Assembly (NCBI GenBank): GCA_001910725.1
Contig: MJGA01000006.1
Coordinates: forward strand, 806,001 to 870,000
Length of the DNA: 64,000 nucleotides
Direction: 5' to 3'
Source: Phanerodontia chrysosporium
Lineage: Eukaryota; Basidiomycota; Agaricomycetes; Polyporales; Phanerochaetaceae
In this document: positions 51,050-63,312 of the stretch, piece by piece
Layout: each line of letters begins with the position of its first letter
Position numbering within the stretch: the stretch's first letter is position 1
Translations under genes and position numbers: made by a program
The notes under the pieces: model-generated
What the model was told of the DNA's origin: nothing
What the model saw: only the letters and a program-made list of their open reading frames with translations
Databases searched by the model: none

Positions 51050-52319
51050 ATGAAACTCACCTCCACTCTCTATGCCGCCTCACTGGTGGCAGTCTGCAGC
51101 GCACGTACATTTACTGTGCACAACGGCTGCTCATTCACAATATGGTACGTGCTCTACTTCATAAGGCTCCTATGTCATTGACACTGCGCCGGTGTAGGCC
51201 CGCTGTGAGACTCTCTCGAGATGGACTTGTCAGCGCAGGACAAACACTAACGAATAATAGATTTTCACCGACCTCAACGTCGGCTCTGCCAAGCCTGACT
51301 TTGCAACCGGGTAAGCCCCTTCCATCTAGTAGTACTTCCGGGAACTGACCAGATGCTCTGCGGATCAGATGGCAGGCGGACCCGCACACGTCCGTGAACT
51401 TCACTGTTCCAGATAACTGGAAGTCAGGCCGCATCTGGGTGCGTGCGCTCAAGCAACGATCATCTTCTGGGTGTACACTGACATAGCGCCTGCACTTGTG
51501 CTCAGGGGCGTCGCGATTGCGATTTCAGCGATCCGAACCCCGCCACGCAGTGCGCCGACGGCGGCTGCAACGGCGGCCTGCTCTGCGACCCGCACTCTGG
51601 CACTGTGAGTCTTACTGCAGGAGCCACTTGCCGGCCGCTCATAATACGAGGTACAGGGCGTCCCGCCTGCCACGCTCGCCGAATTCACCCTTGGTGGTGG
51701 TCAAGACAACTACGATGGTATGCACACATATCGCATAGCGCCTGCTATGCTCTTCTGAGTGAGTCCCCTGCAGTGTCAATTGTCGACGGCTTCAATTTGC
51801 CTATGCGAATCGACAACAACAAGGGCTGCGGCGTCCCGTCCTGCCCGGTCGACCTGGTCCTGCACTGTGTGTAGTCGCTCGATCCACCTCTATCTGACGA
51901 TCTGACGAACATGCAAGGCCCTAAACCACTGAAGGGGCCGCTTAACTCGGCCGGTTCTCCCGTTGGATGCAGGAGCGCCTGCAACGCCAACCTCGACGGT
52001 CACCCGATCAACTCCTCAAACTGCTGCAGCGGCCAATATTCCACGCCAGAAACATGCCCGTCGTCCGGCGTCGCCTACTACTCGTACTTCAGTGAGTGCG
52101 CACGAATGAGTTTTGTAGAGGTACTCAACTTCATTTCAACCTGCAGAGGGGAACTGTCCGAACTCCTATGCATACGCTTACGGTACGCCGAGCCTACGCT
52201 ACTTCCTTGGAATACCGAGGCTCATGATGAGTTCAGATGAGAGCAGCGGTACAGCTCTCTTTACCTGCGACTCCGCTCTTGCCGCTGACTACACCATCAC
52301 CTTCTGCCCGTCCAAGTAA
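51050..52319 (+). CDS. Secreted thaumatin-like protein (PR-5 family)
   Basis: 254-aa protein in ten exons: 51050-51144, 51198-51204, 51261-51310, 51369-51438, 51506-51604, 51657-51717, 51774-51865, 51920-52091, 52147-52182, 52237-52319 (765 nt). The signal peptide is MKLTSTLYAASLVAVCSA. Family features are NGCSFTIWPAIFTD at the N-terminus, a GRRDCDFSDPN-CADGGC cysteine-rich segment, SIVDGFNLPMRIDNNKGCG with the acidic cleft aspartate, and about 16 cysteines expected to form eight disulfides. Closure of the frame requires a 7-nt micro-exon (51198-51204) that supplies the PA of IWPA. Fungal members can bind or hydrolyse beta-1,3-glucan and act at the cell wall; activity here is not proven. Confidence 0.85.
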
Positions 52320-52504
52320 GGAGTACCCTTGAGGACGGCCTCTACGCTAGGAACAGCAGTTACGACGGCGAATGTCACTCAGCCCCACATACGTAGAATT
52401 ATGCATTTATTCAGATGTGGGGCACACGAGGAGTTGTTACTCATGGGTCACAAAGCTCGCTAGTAACCTGCACGACATCAGATAGAGCAGCTATACCTCA
52501 ATTC

Positions 52505-53539
52505 CTAATCTTCCAATAAGGCCCAAGACCACTTGTCAGAGCCGTCGAGGTCTGCTCCGACTCTCCGGTATTTCTCACGAACCTTGTCGACACATTCTCC
52601 GCCTAGAAAGACCCTCAGTGGCAGTTCTTCGAAGGTCGACATCTCGTAAATAGCGTTCACAGCCTTGTTCACGTCCCCAAGAGGAATGGGCTTGGCAGGA
52701 TCTGCTACGAGGTCGAGTATTCCGCGAATCCTTACGACGAACTGCGCGGAAGCGTAGGCAGGGTGTATTGGCAGTGTCGGGGATTTGACCGAGATTTCGG
52801 ACCGGAAGAAGCCTGGTGCGAGGATACAAATCTGGATGTTATCTTTTGTGAGCAATTCCTCGTCAGCACATGCGGTAGATTGTTCACTTTGATTTTCCAC
52901 GCAGGGTCGACCTCCATCGCGAGCGCTTCCGTGAGACCCTCAAGGGCTAGAGGGCATCGTCAGTTCGTGTTGCTGTTAAGAGCGCGATACCCGCACCATG
53001 TTTCGCCGCACTGTAATACCCCATCGAGGGGACCCCGCAGTGCCCCGCGGCAGAGCTCATGTTGAAGAGCGTGCCGCCCATGCCCGCGGGGTTCTCCTCA
53101 CGGAAGAACCGTACGGCCTCCTTGCTGACAGCCAACGCCCCCCAGAAGTTCACCTCCATGAGGCGACGCGCCTCCGCCTCGGGCACACCCTCGACCTCGC
53201 CCGTGATGCTGAATCCCGCGTTATTGAAGACGATATCGACGCGCCCGAAGCGTTCCTTGGCAGCACGGAACGCGCCGACGACCTCCTCGGGGTGTGTTAC
53301 GTCGACTTTGACGACGAGCAGCGCGTCGGATGGGTATTGTGCGGCGAGCGCTGCGATGTCGGAGGGCTTGCGCAGCGTCGCGACGACCTTGTCGCCCTTC
53401 TCGAGGGCCAGGCTGCATACGGAGAGACCGAAGCCGGATGACGAACCAGTGACTGTAGGTGGGATGATAAACCGTGATGACTGGGAGTGCCGGAGGACGA
53501 GTTCGACTAACCTAGCCAGACTCTCGACGAGGAGCTCAT
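52505..53539 (-). CDS. Short-chain dehydrogenase/reductase
   Basis: Classical SDR of 290 aa. Exons 53512-53539, 52997-53452, 52912-52946 and 52505-52858 (873 nt). The start at 53539 gives MSSSSRVWLVTGSSSGFG, placing the Rossmann TGxxxGxG motif at the N-terminus as usual. NNAG, the catalytic Ser (NMSSAAG) and YSAAK (YxxxK) are all present, so it should be an NAD(P)H-dependent oxidoreductase in the cytosol; substrate unknown. The third intron (52859-52911) is needed for frame, but its sequence also encodes a plausible SDR segment (VDPAWKIK), so splicing there deserves a check. It faces away from the thaumatin-like gene and lies next to the intradiol dioxygenase, but no cluster is evident. Confidence 0.82.
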
Positions 53540-54372
53540 ACCGAGATGATTGGTGCATCGTCGAGAATGGCTGAGGCGACTTATATGAACGTTGCACGCC
53601 GGTTGATGAGAACCATTACGCAGGACAGGTGGACAATACCGCTCGTTCCTTGCTGGAAGCTTGAATAATGGCAGTAGATGTTCGCTTGCCTCCACGTTGC
53701 AGTACAAAAGAGCGTAGCTGCGCTCCACTTGAGACACGGTAAATTGGCGACGTACCTGAGGTGCGTTAGATAAGGCCGCACGGCCTGCAAAAGAAGAGCT
53801 GGTACCGCTAGAAGGAATATTTAATGCAAATTTCCGTGTTCGAATCGCCAGGCCAGGAACTCGAGGTGTGTAGCGCTGCGAAGCGCTGAAGAAGCTTGAG
53901 CACGGTGACTTCGGGGTTCGGGTTCGACAAAGGACGACTTACGTGTACACCGGTGATGCAGCAGGACGTGTCAGAATATCGTGTCGTTAGTTTCAGGGAC
54001 GATCCGTTAGGTAGAGATCTGGGACTAGAGAAAGCTCTGAGTCCTGTGAACAGCATAGAAGCAGGAACTAAGCGCGTTGGACCAGGCCTATGCCGGGTAG
54101 GACTAGTACTTGCAGAGGGGTCCCAAAGAGTTGCTTGACAGAGGTCGGTGGTAGCCTTAAGCTATCATCGTTGGCACATTAGCTTTTTCACAAGAGCCAT
54201 AGGGACTAAATATGCAAAAAGAGTTCATTACGTTCCACAGCATATGAGCAGCCACGGTCCGCGCATACTCAACCCGTAAGTACCATGTCTCGAACCATTT
54301 AATTGAAGGATGCAAGAGATCCACACCTAGATGTTTGAATTCAATCGAGCGCATGAACAGACGAGAGATGGG
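53540..54372. other. Intergenic region between SDR and intradiol dioxygenase
   Basis: Upstream of the SDR start and downstream of the dioxygenase stop. Nothing beyond promoter-like sequence is supported. Confidence 0.45.
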
Positions 54373-55366
54373 TCAAAAACCAAGCCAGCCGGGCTCCTCA
54401 CTGAGCTGAATCTCCGTATGCCCACCGGCAACGATCTTCAGACCCGTCTCCGGGGCCTGCATCGCCAGCTGAGCATTCCACCACTCTACGCGCTTCAATG
54501 TCTCCACGTCGTCCGTGGGCAGTTCTGGGAAGCCGAAGAATGGCACGCCGTCGTTGTTCGCAGGAATCGACCACGCATGGAGCATGTTCTGTGGACGACT
54601 CTTGCGCAGGAGGTTCAAGCTGCGGGTGCCTAGGTCAGTACAGCCATGAACAGCAGGCTTGATCAGGTACGCACAAATCCTTGTCCATGCCCCGCACGTC
54701 ATTCGCTTGGCAGACATAGACCTGCGTCGTGAGCTGCTCGCACCGCCCCTCGGCGTCGCTTAGCATCATGTGGAAGTGGCCGGTGCGCACACCGCCGGCG
54801 GGCGCGCTGTAGTCGCCGGGCGCCACCGTGAGCACCTCAACGTCGCCGTTCTCGTCCGTGGTGAACTTCCCGCGGAGCGCGTACGTGCGGTACGCGTATG
54901 CACCGGCGGTCGTCGCCTGCCAGAAGTCAACCGTCGCGTGCGGGAGGGGGTCGCCGTGCGGCGAGCGGACGGTCAGGCGCAGAAGGAAGGGCTTGTACGC
55001 TATGAAAATGCTATGGTCTCAGACTGGTTAAGGGCGGGGGTTCTTGGGTGTAGCGCACCTTTCAGCTCGTCCACCGACGCCAGCACTGCCCTCCCGGGCT
55101 CCAATGTGCGGTCGGGGGCGCCGGGAACGTAGAGGGGACCTGAGAAGGCTTGAGTACGAGAGCGCACAGATGGTGCCGGTGGCCGCACCCTCCATATCAG
55201 CTCGCGAATTCCTCCTCCCTTGCCGGCACCACCATGTCAACGGACTATCAAGGATGAGGGTGACCCAGATCAGGGATCGCAATGCAGAGAAAGCTCGCAG
55301 GGGGACCGATATCGGAACCGTTGGCGCAAAAGCAGAGAGTGTCGACGAGTGCGAGTCAGCGTCCAT
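54373..55366 (-). CDS. Intradiol ring-cleavage dioxygenase
   Basis: Four exons (55307-55366, 55059-55218, 54675-54999, 54373-54619; 792 nt, 263 aa). The order matches the catechol/protocatechuate intradiol fold: FSGPLYVPGAPDRTLEPG with the first Tyr iron ligand, LRLTVRSPHGDPLPHATVDF, then WQATTAGAYAYRTYALRG with the second Tyr region, LTVAPGDY, and GHFHMML giving the HxH ligands. Fe(III) is therefore expected to be bound by two Tyr and two His, cleaving catecholic substrates between the hydroxyls. No signal peptide is seen, so it is probably intracellular. Exon 1 (MDADSHSSTLSAFAPTVPIS) is the least certain part; it was chosen because it splices in phase to GGGIRELIW. Confidence 0.8.
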
Positions 55367-56513
55367 GGTTCTATGAAGGATAGGATGCGCAGAAGAGAGT
55401 CCTGCGAGCCCGATATATATCGCCATTGCGGTGCCTCGACTTCCTACGTGTCAGGAGGCACTCGTTGAGGTTCCGCTCGTGAATAGGCTCGTATGGGCCA
55501 AGCCGTCCGTTTGCCGTTCTGTTCCTGGACTAGGAGGTGGTCTGGAAGGAGCCGTGCGTCCTCATCGTGTGATGCAACCTGCAAAGCAGTGCCGGCGCGG
55601 ACGGAGACAGGGCGGCCAGAGGCCGATGAGTAGAAAACGCCGACGCCCAACGCAACAAGTGCTGCGGAGGGGAGGCCTATCACTTCGAAACATGCTGGCG
55701 GTGTTGGACATTGTATGACTATGCGTCGGGAGAAAGATGCAAGATGACAAGGATGTGCACGTGCAAAGCCTGAGCAACGTAGTTTTGAAGGCTGAATCCA
55801 TCGTCTAGTCCAGGGAGGGAAGCAATAGGAAGCAGTGAGTCACTATGCGGCCTACATCATGAGCTCTTGGCTTTCTGCGCCCTAGGCGATATAGCTCGTT
55901 GACGCGACCAGACTTAGGGAGGACTCCGGGGTCTTGTACCTGTGCTCGGACACCGCGTACCACTGAAGAGCGCCCGTCGTGGCGTCTGATAGCATCACCA
56001 GAAATTGCGAGTCGGAGCGTCGGGGCTCGGTTCTGCACGCGTTTCCAGATAACCCAGGACGACGAGCCCCGGAACCGTTGGATATAGGTACCAAAGTGGT
56101 AGCTTATCTGGGGTCTTGGGAGATGAGGATGCTCTGCCGCCTGCGGAGCGTTCCATGTCCGACATGCAGTGCAACGATGCTACAAGGCTACTACATTGGG
56201 CCTCGACAAGCTCTGAATACTCGCGCCGCCCCGGTCGAGGCTGAGACAGAGACAGAGCAAGCGAGGATTCTAGAGAGCGGAGGAAGGATGGGGAGTTTGG
56301 GCGTCTGTTGGGCGCGGGGGAGGTGCCGAGCGCCGGAGTGCATCGATTGGATGGAATACGCTGGAAGGTTCGTCTCTGTTCGGAGGCCTTGGGCTTTTAT
56401 CACCAGTATTTCCCCTCCAAATACCTCTTTCCTCTTCTTCCAGTCCCATTCGTCTTTCCGCATCCTCCTCACCCACTTCCCATCTTCCTTCCACTCCGTC
56501 CTTGGTGTCCGCC
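55367..56513. other. Region between intradiol dioxygenase and DnaJ genes
   Basis: Several mid-length frames occur on the minus strand (about 55444-55801 and 55805-56094, the latter ending YKTPESSLSLVASTSYIA). None has convincing splice continuity or family similarity. It should include the promoters of both flanking genes. Confidence 0.35.
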
Positions 56514-57975
56514 ATGGTAAAGGAAACGTAAGTACCTTCCCGGTCGAGGGCACCGCCCGCGCGCTTAACCCGACCGCAGGAAATATTACGATCTTCTCGA
56601 GGTTTCACCAGATGCCTCAGAGGCCGACCTGAAGAAGGCCTACCGCAAAAAGTGAGTCGCCCGTGCATTCCCCATATAGATCCAGGCTAACCTTCGTCAG
56701 GGCACTGCGGCTACATCCAGACAAGGGTGGCGACCCCGAACTCTTCAAAGAAGTTACACATGCGTAGGTACCTCAGTTCTCATATCGCTGCACGTCTATT
56801 CTGACGCTGTCCCAGCTACGAGGTTCTTTCTGATCCACAAAAAAGAAGCATCTACGATGCACGAGGAGAGGCTGGTCTGAGTGAGTCCGGTGGTATGGGC
56901 GGCATGGACCCACAAGTGCGTAATTTCGTCATAGGTCTGTGTTTCATATGATTGACTTTCGATCTTCAGGACCTCTTCTCCCAATTGTTCGGCGGCGGTG
57001 GTTTCTTCGGCGGCGGAGGCAGGCAGCAAGGGCCGCGCAAGACGAAGGACCTCGTTCACCGCGTCACTGTCTCGCTCGAGGATCTCTACAAGGGCAAGAT
57101 CACGAAGCTCGCCCTCACGCGCAACGTCATCTGTGCCAAGTGCAATGGCAAGGGCGGCAAGGAGGGCGCCGTGCGCGAGTGCGACCGCTGCGGTGGTCGT
57201 GGTATCCGCATCATGATGCGCCAGATGGGTCCCATGATCCAGCAGATCCAGCAGGCCTGCGACGAGTGCTCGGGCACGGGCGAGATCATCAACAACAAGG
57301 ACAAGTGCAAGACGTGCAATGGCAAGAAGGTCGTCTCCGAGAAGAAGATGCTCGAGGTCCACATCGACAAGGGCATGAAGGGCGGCCAGACCATCACCTT
57401 CCGCGGCGAGAGCGACCAGGCTCCCGGCGTCACCCCCGGAGACGTCGTCATTGTCATTGAGGAGAAGCCACACGAGCGCTTCAAGCGCAAGGACAACCAC
57501 TTGTTCACGACGGTCGAGGTCGATCTTCTGACTGCGCTTGCCGGTGGCAAGTTCGCGATCAAGCATCTCGACGACCGTGCGCTGATCGTCAACATCCACC
57601 CCGGCGAAGTGCTCAAGCACAGTAAGTACCAGACGCACTTGGAGTTGGTTCCCGAGGCTAACCGTCCGTTCAGACTCGCTCAAGGTCATCCCTGGCGAGG
57701 GCATGCCGTCACAGCGGCACCACGAGCCCGGCGACCTGTTCATCCGCGTGCAGGTGCGCTTCCCGGATAGCTTGCCGCTCGAGTCGATCCCGCTGCTCGA
57801 GCAGGCGCTGCCGCCACGGAACCCGATAGAAAAGTTCCCAAAGAACGTCATGCTCGAGGAGGTCGAGGCCGTCGAGGCGGACGCACGGCAGCACGAGTAC
57901 GCAGACGCGGGCGAGGCGATGGACGAGGACGAAGACGGCGAGGGCGAGCCACGCGTCCAGTGTGCGAACCAATAG
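56514..57975 (+). CDS. Type I DnaJ/Hsp40 co-chaperone (Ydj1-like)
   Basis: 400 aa in six exons (56514-56527, 56580-56651, 56701-56763, 56816-56915, 56970-57621, 57674-57975; 1203 nt). J domain with the invariant HPD (LRLHPDKGGDPELF) that stimulates Hsp70 ATPase. Then a Gly/Phe-rich linker (FGGGGFFGGGGRQQG) and four CxxCxGxG-type zinc-finger repeats (CAKCNGKG, CDRCGGRG, CDECSGTG, CKTCNGKK). The two C-terminal substrate-binding barrels follow (FRGESDQAPGVTPGDVVIVI). The protein ends CANQ, a CaaX box predicting farnesylation and membrane tethering, as in yeast Ydj1. Length and order match the family. Cytosolic or ER-surface protein folding and import is the expected role. Confidence 0.93.
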
Positions 57976-59038
57976 ACTGCTAGAGCGAACCCCCCACATC
58001 TTCCGGACTCTGCCATTTTCCCTCTTCGCCCTCTCATCGTTGACGACCACCCTGTATCGATGTGTTCTGCCATCCATCATCTTCGCTGTTCTTTCATTCG
58101 CTCGTTTGCTCTTCCCATGGATCTCGCTGTGTTGCATTAATCAAGTACAATACCTATCACCCCATTAGAAGCTTACGCGACGGCTTAATGTGCTATTTAT
58201 TTCTCATTGTACACACTAGGAAAACCACAATACGAGCTCGTTGCAAGCAGTCGTGGGGTTCTCGGTATTGGCATTTGGGCTGGGAACGCTTTGGAGCCTA
58301 AGAAGCTAGCAAGGTATACGGACCAAGATAGGTTTTGGGATATCTATATTTGGGAGTGACCGTGGGAGACTGACGTCGTGTTGAGCGTGCAGCTCTCGTG
58401 AACTGCGCGGCCAACATGTGTGCATCTTCCCTCTCAACGTACCCCACACATTGAGGTTGTCCATGCATAGACTTGAATGGTAGGATACACGGGAAAGCGA
58501 GCAACTGGCCTGTTCGGCAGAGTTGGTGAGTATCACTGTGTTCCTATTGTAGCTGCAGTGTGCTGATACACTTGCTTCCTCTAGTAGGGTTCATAGGACG
58601 ACTGTAAATGGAATCAGAGTTACTAGGACCCCATCGATACCATACGACGCCTCGCCCTCTGTGCTACAATCACAGCCTTCTTGCAATAATACGCTCCTAC
58701 TCGGATAATAAACGGATGCTTTCGCGACAATCGGAGCGCACTGCAGAGCAGCTGAAGCGGTACTCATCGATCACGTAGTGTTGGAAACACTGTGTCATCG
58801 GTCCTAGGATGTGACCGCGGAGGTGCTGGACAAGGCCTAGGACTTCGGTAAGCTGTGTGCTTATCGCGGCGGTATGGCGCCTTACATCGCATTTGAAGGC
58901 GGCCGTGACAGCCGAGGGAACTGTGCCAGCTGTGCTCTCCTCCCTCTCCGTCTAGCCTGTCTAGTTCATCCACGGCGAGGTACGCATCCCCTGCAGCTGC
59001 ATTTGTTGCCTCTGCTCATGACAGGACTGACTTGAAGC
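57976..59038. other. Intergenic region between DnaJ and F-box genes
   Basis: 3' UTR of the DnaJ gene and upstream region of the F-box gene. No ORF with supporting structure was found. Confidence 0.45.
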
Positions 59039-60352
59039 ATGGCGTCGCCCTCAAACAGCAGGTTTCAAAGCATGCCAGCGCTTTGCAGGGGCTCTTCACG
59101 CTCGGGCGATCCGCCCCGTCTGCCTAGCGAGCTCATATACGATATCCTCGACGAGCTCGCATGCGACCTGAACCGCGAGAAACGGCAGCAGAACCTGGCA
59201 AGCTGTACGCTCACCTGCCACTCCTGGCTGCACTACGCGTCGAAGCTGCTCTTGGCCACCGTTGATGTGGACAGATGGGATGTGGTCTCGCACCAATGGG
59301 TCGGCCTGCCCATGCTACTGAGCTACGCTCGCGCGTCCCCTCGCCTGCAGCGCTACGTCACCTCCGTTTCCGAGAGCCTCGAGACCCTTTGTACTGTCCC
59401 CTTGGGGAGATACAGAGGGTGCTGCCAAACGTGCGCTCCCTCACTGTCCGCGGCCAACCTCAGCCCAAGTATGCGATTCCCATCCAGCCACTCATGACGC
59501 ATATCGAGACCCTTGAACTCACAGGCATGCGAGCCGATTCCCTCTTGCCGTCCCTCATACACTTCACGTCCATCGAGCACCTGCGGCTGGTGCAGCCACA
59601 CGGATACTCATTCGGCTATACTCCCCTCATTTTTGCTACAAAAAGAATCAGCGTGCAGAAGGTGTCGTTCGACGATTTGGGTCTGGGCGCGCGAGACTCC
59701 TTCCTCGTCTTGCAAGGCTTGCTCGATCCCAACGCGCTGCGGAGCGTCTCCGTGCACCATCGAGACGACGCGTGCGCCTGGTACCATGGCGACGCGGTCC
59801 TGGAGGGGCTTGACTCCTTCCTGGGGTCCCTCGGGCAGGAGGTCAGGAGCTTGTCCCTGGACGTGGCGCACATCCGCAGAGGTGAGCGTCGGCGCTTATC
59901 CCGCCCGGTTTGGGTCTCCCTGACATCCCTTGCAACTGAAGGCGACCGTACCCTCCCCGCTCTGAAGTGCTGCACCAATTTGGAGTCGCTGACGCTGACA
60001 ATGCCTCAGACACCGGCCATCTCACCCGTGCGTCCGCGGTCCGCTGTATCTGCTCACGTGGAGTCTGACAAGCGTTTACTAGTCCGCCCTTGCCACCGTC
60101 TGCGCCTCAGTCGTGTCCGACGTGTCCACCAGTCTGCGTCGCCTCCGTCTCGTCTTTACGCCATCTACCTTTGACGACTGGCCGGCTGCCGACAAGCCGT
60201 GCGCGCTTACAGCAGCCCTGAGCAGATGCTCCAGGTTGAAGACTATCACCTTTGTGGGTACATGCGAAGGAGGAAGTGTCAAGGGAGCTCGCGTTCGTAT
60301 GCAAGAGATGGTTCCGGAGCACTTGGTTTCTAGGCTCGAGATTGTGCTTTGA
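59039..60352 (+). CDS. F-box/LRR-like protein, gene model uncertain in the middle
   Basis: The N-terminus has an F-box (LPSELIYDILDELACD...NLASCTLTCHSWLHYASK), which would bind Skp1 in an SCF ubiquitin ligase. Leucine-rich, LRR-like segments follow (LPNVRSLTV, HIETLELTGM, SIEHLRLVQ, NLESLTLTM, SLRRLRLVF), the usual target-recognition half in basidiomycete F-box proteins. An intron at 60028-60082 joins in phase to the last exon (60083-60352). Between about 59340 and 59400 the frame changes. Either a 59-nt GT-AG intron starting GTCACC and ending ATACAG is removed (closing a 399-aa ORF) or there is a one-base frameshift. The target is unknown. Confidence 0.65.
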
Positions 60353-60640
60353 TGGCGCCTTGATGGTCCGTCTTGTGCACGATAGAACCTCGGGTAATGG
60401 ATGCCGCATTTCTCGGGCTTATTGGAATTTCTCTGTGGGTAGTCTTGTAGGTGTCGTCATTCTAGGTTTCTCAATACAAGATAAGTGTACTTACATCCTC
60501 GTGATTCGTAACTGAATCGATCGAAACATGCACGCGATTTCTATGCATATCTGGCTCTTTCTAGTAAGTACGCTTGCCTGCACTTCTTGAATGCTAAGTT
60601 CTTGATCCTACACGCTATATTCGCATAGCCATAGCTCGAA

Positions 60641-61800
60641 TCACCCACGTAGATTTAGCCGTATCTCTATGCCGTCCACTACGTATTCCGCAGACGCAGC
60701 AACAAGCTCATCGAGGGATATACTCGCAGGTGACAAATTTGTTCCGGAAGACGAGAAGTCAAACGCGAGCCTGAGTTTTCGTTTCTTGCGCAGCGTCGAC
60801 AGCGGACCACTGTCCTTGTCCAGGATGTCTAACAACTCGGCGAACGCCTGCGGGTTCACCGTGCCCGTGATATTGATCCCGCCCGGCATGTCGAGCGCGA
60901 GCGTGGCGACTTCAAAGGCTTCCCAATCAAGAGTCTTGATCATGAATTCGAGCCCAGACGGGCCTCCGGCGGGGACGTTCCTTCCAAAGAACGTGACCAT
61001 CACTCCGTGAACGCGTGCAGCACTAGGTGCTCGTGGCTCGGGTGTGGCAGCGTTGGCTCCCTAGACTACACGGACGCCCCAAGGCGGTAAGCAGGGGCCC
61101 CGTGTCGTGGGCTGAACTGGACGGCCGTCATGGCAATGCCGAGGTCCTCGTGTCGAGATCCACCGCCAGAGGCAAAACAGGGCGTATCATGGCACAGTCT
61201 GTTTGGTCATGTTCAGCCTCCTAGGAGCTGTAGCGTTCTGCTGCTCTGCGAAAGTGATGCGCTGGCAAATGACTCTTCGGAGATGGCGGGTACCCTCTAG
61301 GGGGGACAGGAAGTCTTCTACCCGTCGAAGGGAAGTACTCACGAGACGCAGCTCGTGAATGCAGGCTGAGGTTAGGAGGAAGGGTACGCGCCGGAAGCCC
61401 AACAGATTACGAGCGAGGGACTTATCGCGCTGGAGACAAAGAGCTAGCAGCGGAGGTGATACAGATGTGACCGACAGAATGCAGTGTAGTTCGCGAACAC
61501 CATCATGGTAGGGTAACTCCTTCGACATGGACTGGATCCAGGAACCTGTCCACGGACCGCTGAAGTCCAGGGTGTCGACGCCTTCGGTAAAAAGGAGCTT
61601 ATGAAGCCCAGGCTGCAGAGTAAGTTTTGTGGTGCAATGGGTGTGCAATAGACATACAAACCCGCCGATCTTCTCACGGCGGGGAGAAGGTGTCTACCGA
61701 GCAGGAGGTGCGGGGCGACTCGCGACCACCGCGCAGAGTCCTCCGGGTCCGCGGTGTCAGAAGTCTGACAGGCGCGCACCCGCCCGCGCATGTCGCGCGC
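60641..61800 (-). pseudogene. Fragmentary minus-strand gene, F-box/LRR-like
   Basis: The best part is the 3' exon (60641-61022), encoding VMVTFFGRNVPAGGPSG and DKDSGPLSTLRKKRKLRLAF. It joins through a 53-nt GT-AG intron to an upstream exon ending FSPRHGAPAYRLGA. Further upstream (61187-61648), a frame with SGPWTGSWIQSMSKELPYHD and Leu-rich segments looks like the middle of an F-box/LRR protein, but it does not connect in frame to the 3' exon. I infer either a degenerate F-box gene or a model I could not finish; family assignment is tentative. Confidence 0.35.
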
Positions 61801-62211
61801 GCGTCGGCCTCATGCCCGCTCATCAACATATAGGCCGGCATGTGTCCACAAGTATGAGATATATATGTCGTGTAAGAAAGGATCAGTAATCCCGTGATAT
61901 AAACTAGGAGTTGATATCGGCGCAGCGATGTGACGGAAAACCTAATGACACGAGTGCGCTAGGATCATCAAGGCATTGAAGAAAACGATGGGACTAGGGT
62001 GTACACACTGGAGAACGCTCCGCAAATTAGCAATGGGCATGGGGGTCGCAGCACACAGAGAAGGTCCACAAAAAGAGCAAGCGAAAGAACAGAAACATCC
62101 TGCGTTGCCAAGCATGAGTGAGGTCTGGGGTTCATAATACTGGAAAGGTAGAAGGTATGGGAGAGAAGAAAGAGGAAGGAAAGGGGGAGGCTATGTCCAT
62201 GCAAAATTGGA
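61801..62211. other. Intergenic region
   Basis: Between the fragmentary gene and the small lectin-like gene. AT-richer, no supported feature. Confidence 0.4.
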
Positions 62212-62619
62212 TTAATAGGGGTTAGCAATGACGCTAGTCGTCCATTTGATATCGTCTTCCTGTTGAGTCAGTTCAACTACTTGACTGTCCGTGCCTTGAT
62301 AATAGAGCTTGACCGCATATCCAGGAACGGAGTCAACAGCAGTTATGTTCATGTTCATCCGCGGGATATTCAGGTCTTGCTGATTGAGCGTCCATGCTCG
62401 CTTAGAGACTCTCTGACATAGGCGGTTGCCTCGGCTGTCGTCGCCGATATAGAAGAGATGGGTGGTGCGGGTATTCATGACGGGTGAAACGGCCGCTATC
62501 CCTGTGCCATAGGCAGCATCTGTCCATAGAAGATCTGTATCTGTTGGCGAATATTAGCTTATAAGGTGGATATGGAGATGAAGATAAGTACCCTGACGCC
62601 AACCATGTGCGTCAGCCAT
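62212..62619 (-). CDS. Small two-exon protein, possibly a beta-propeller lectin fragment
   Basis: ATG at 62619 (MADAHGWRQ), one short intron, then an exon ending at 62212, giving roughly 117 aa. The product contains HLFYIGDDSRGNRLCQ, a central W, VKLYYQGTDSQVVEL and W near the end, a repeat-like pattern resembling blades of fungal fucose-binding (AAL-type) lectins. Full-length lectins of that kind have five or six blades, so this is short: a truncated gene, a one- or two-blade paralog, or something else. No signal peptide. Confidence 0.35.
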
Positions 62620-63312
62620 CAGCAAAATAGTGGTAGAAATGTACCTGGATGTACTCCGGTATCATAGCTGGATTACGGGATAATGCATGGATTGCGGGGA
62701 CCACAAACATATCGCGAACTACTTGTCCTACCCTATTCTTATTGCTCGATGCGCGGGAAACCGCAACAACCACGAGGCGTCAATGATACCTGACACCCGG
62801 GCTAGTTTACCGCAGCTTACCGCGAGCCGGAAAAGATACCGCGATGTACCGCGGCCTTTCCGGTCAGTGGTTGAGCCGGACGTCATCCTATTCCACGGGC
62901 CCGCCACGGCTGCACACCTGGCTCACGGATGCATATACTGCGTCGCGAATGCGTCAATTTATTACATAGAACTATAATAGGTACAGCAGGGACGTAGAGA
63001 CGAGAATGGTACCAAGTCAGAAGCCTGGAAAACGAGTCAGACAGAGGGCAGTGTCGAGGCATGCAGCAAAGAAGAACCGGAAGCTGATGGTGCAGAGCAA
63101 TAGAGGACGACGAAAGCTGGAGAGATGCAAGGGATGATCGTGGTCGGCAAGAGCAGGAAAGATGGAAGGGGCAAGACTCGGGAGAAATGCAGGATGACGG
63201 CCAAGGAAGGCCACGGTGCGGCGATCGCAGGGTTGATTTATTCACTGGCGGGTGTGGGTTCGATGTGAATGCCAAACGATGCACCAGGCCGGAATTATTT
63301 GACGCACCGGAG
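62620..63312. other. Intergenic region
   Basis: Includes the upstream region of the small lectin-like gene and the 3' flank of the last gene. Long overlapping frames on both strands appear to be chance. Confidence 0.4.

Noticed and set aside
55444..56094. Minus-strand frames between the dioxygenase and DnaJ genes as a separate gene
   Set aside because: No coherent start, splice chain or family similarity could be assembled.
59340..59400. Calling the F-box gene a pseudogene
   Set aside because: A 59-nt GT-AG intron would also restore the frame, so the lesion is not proven.
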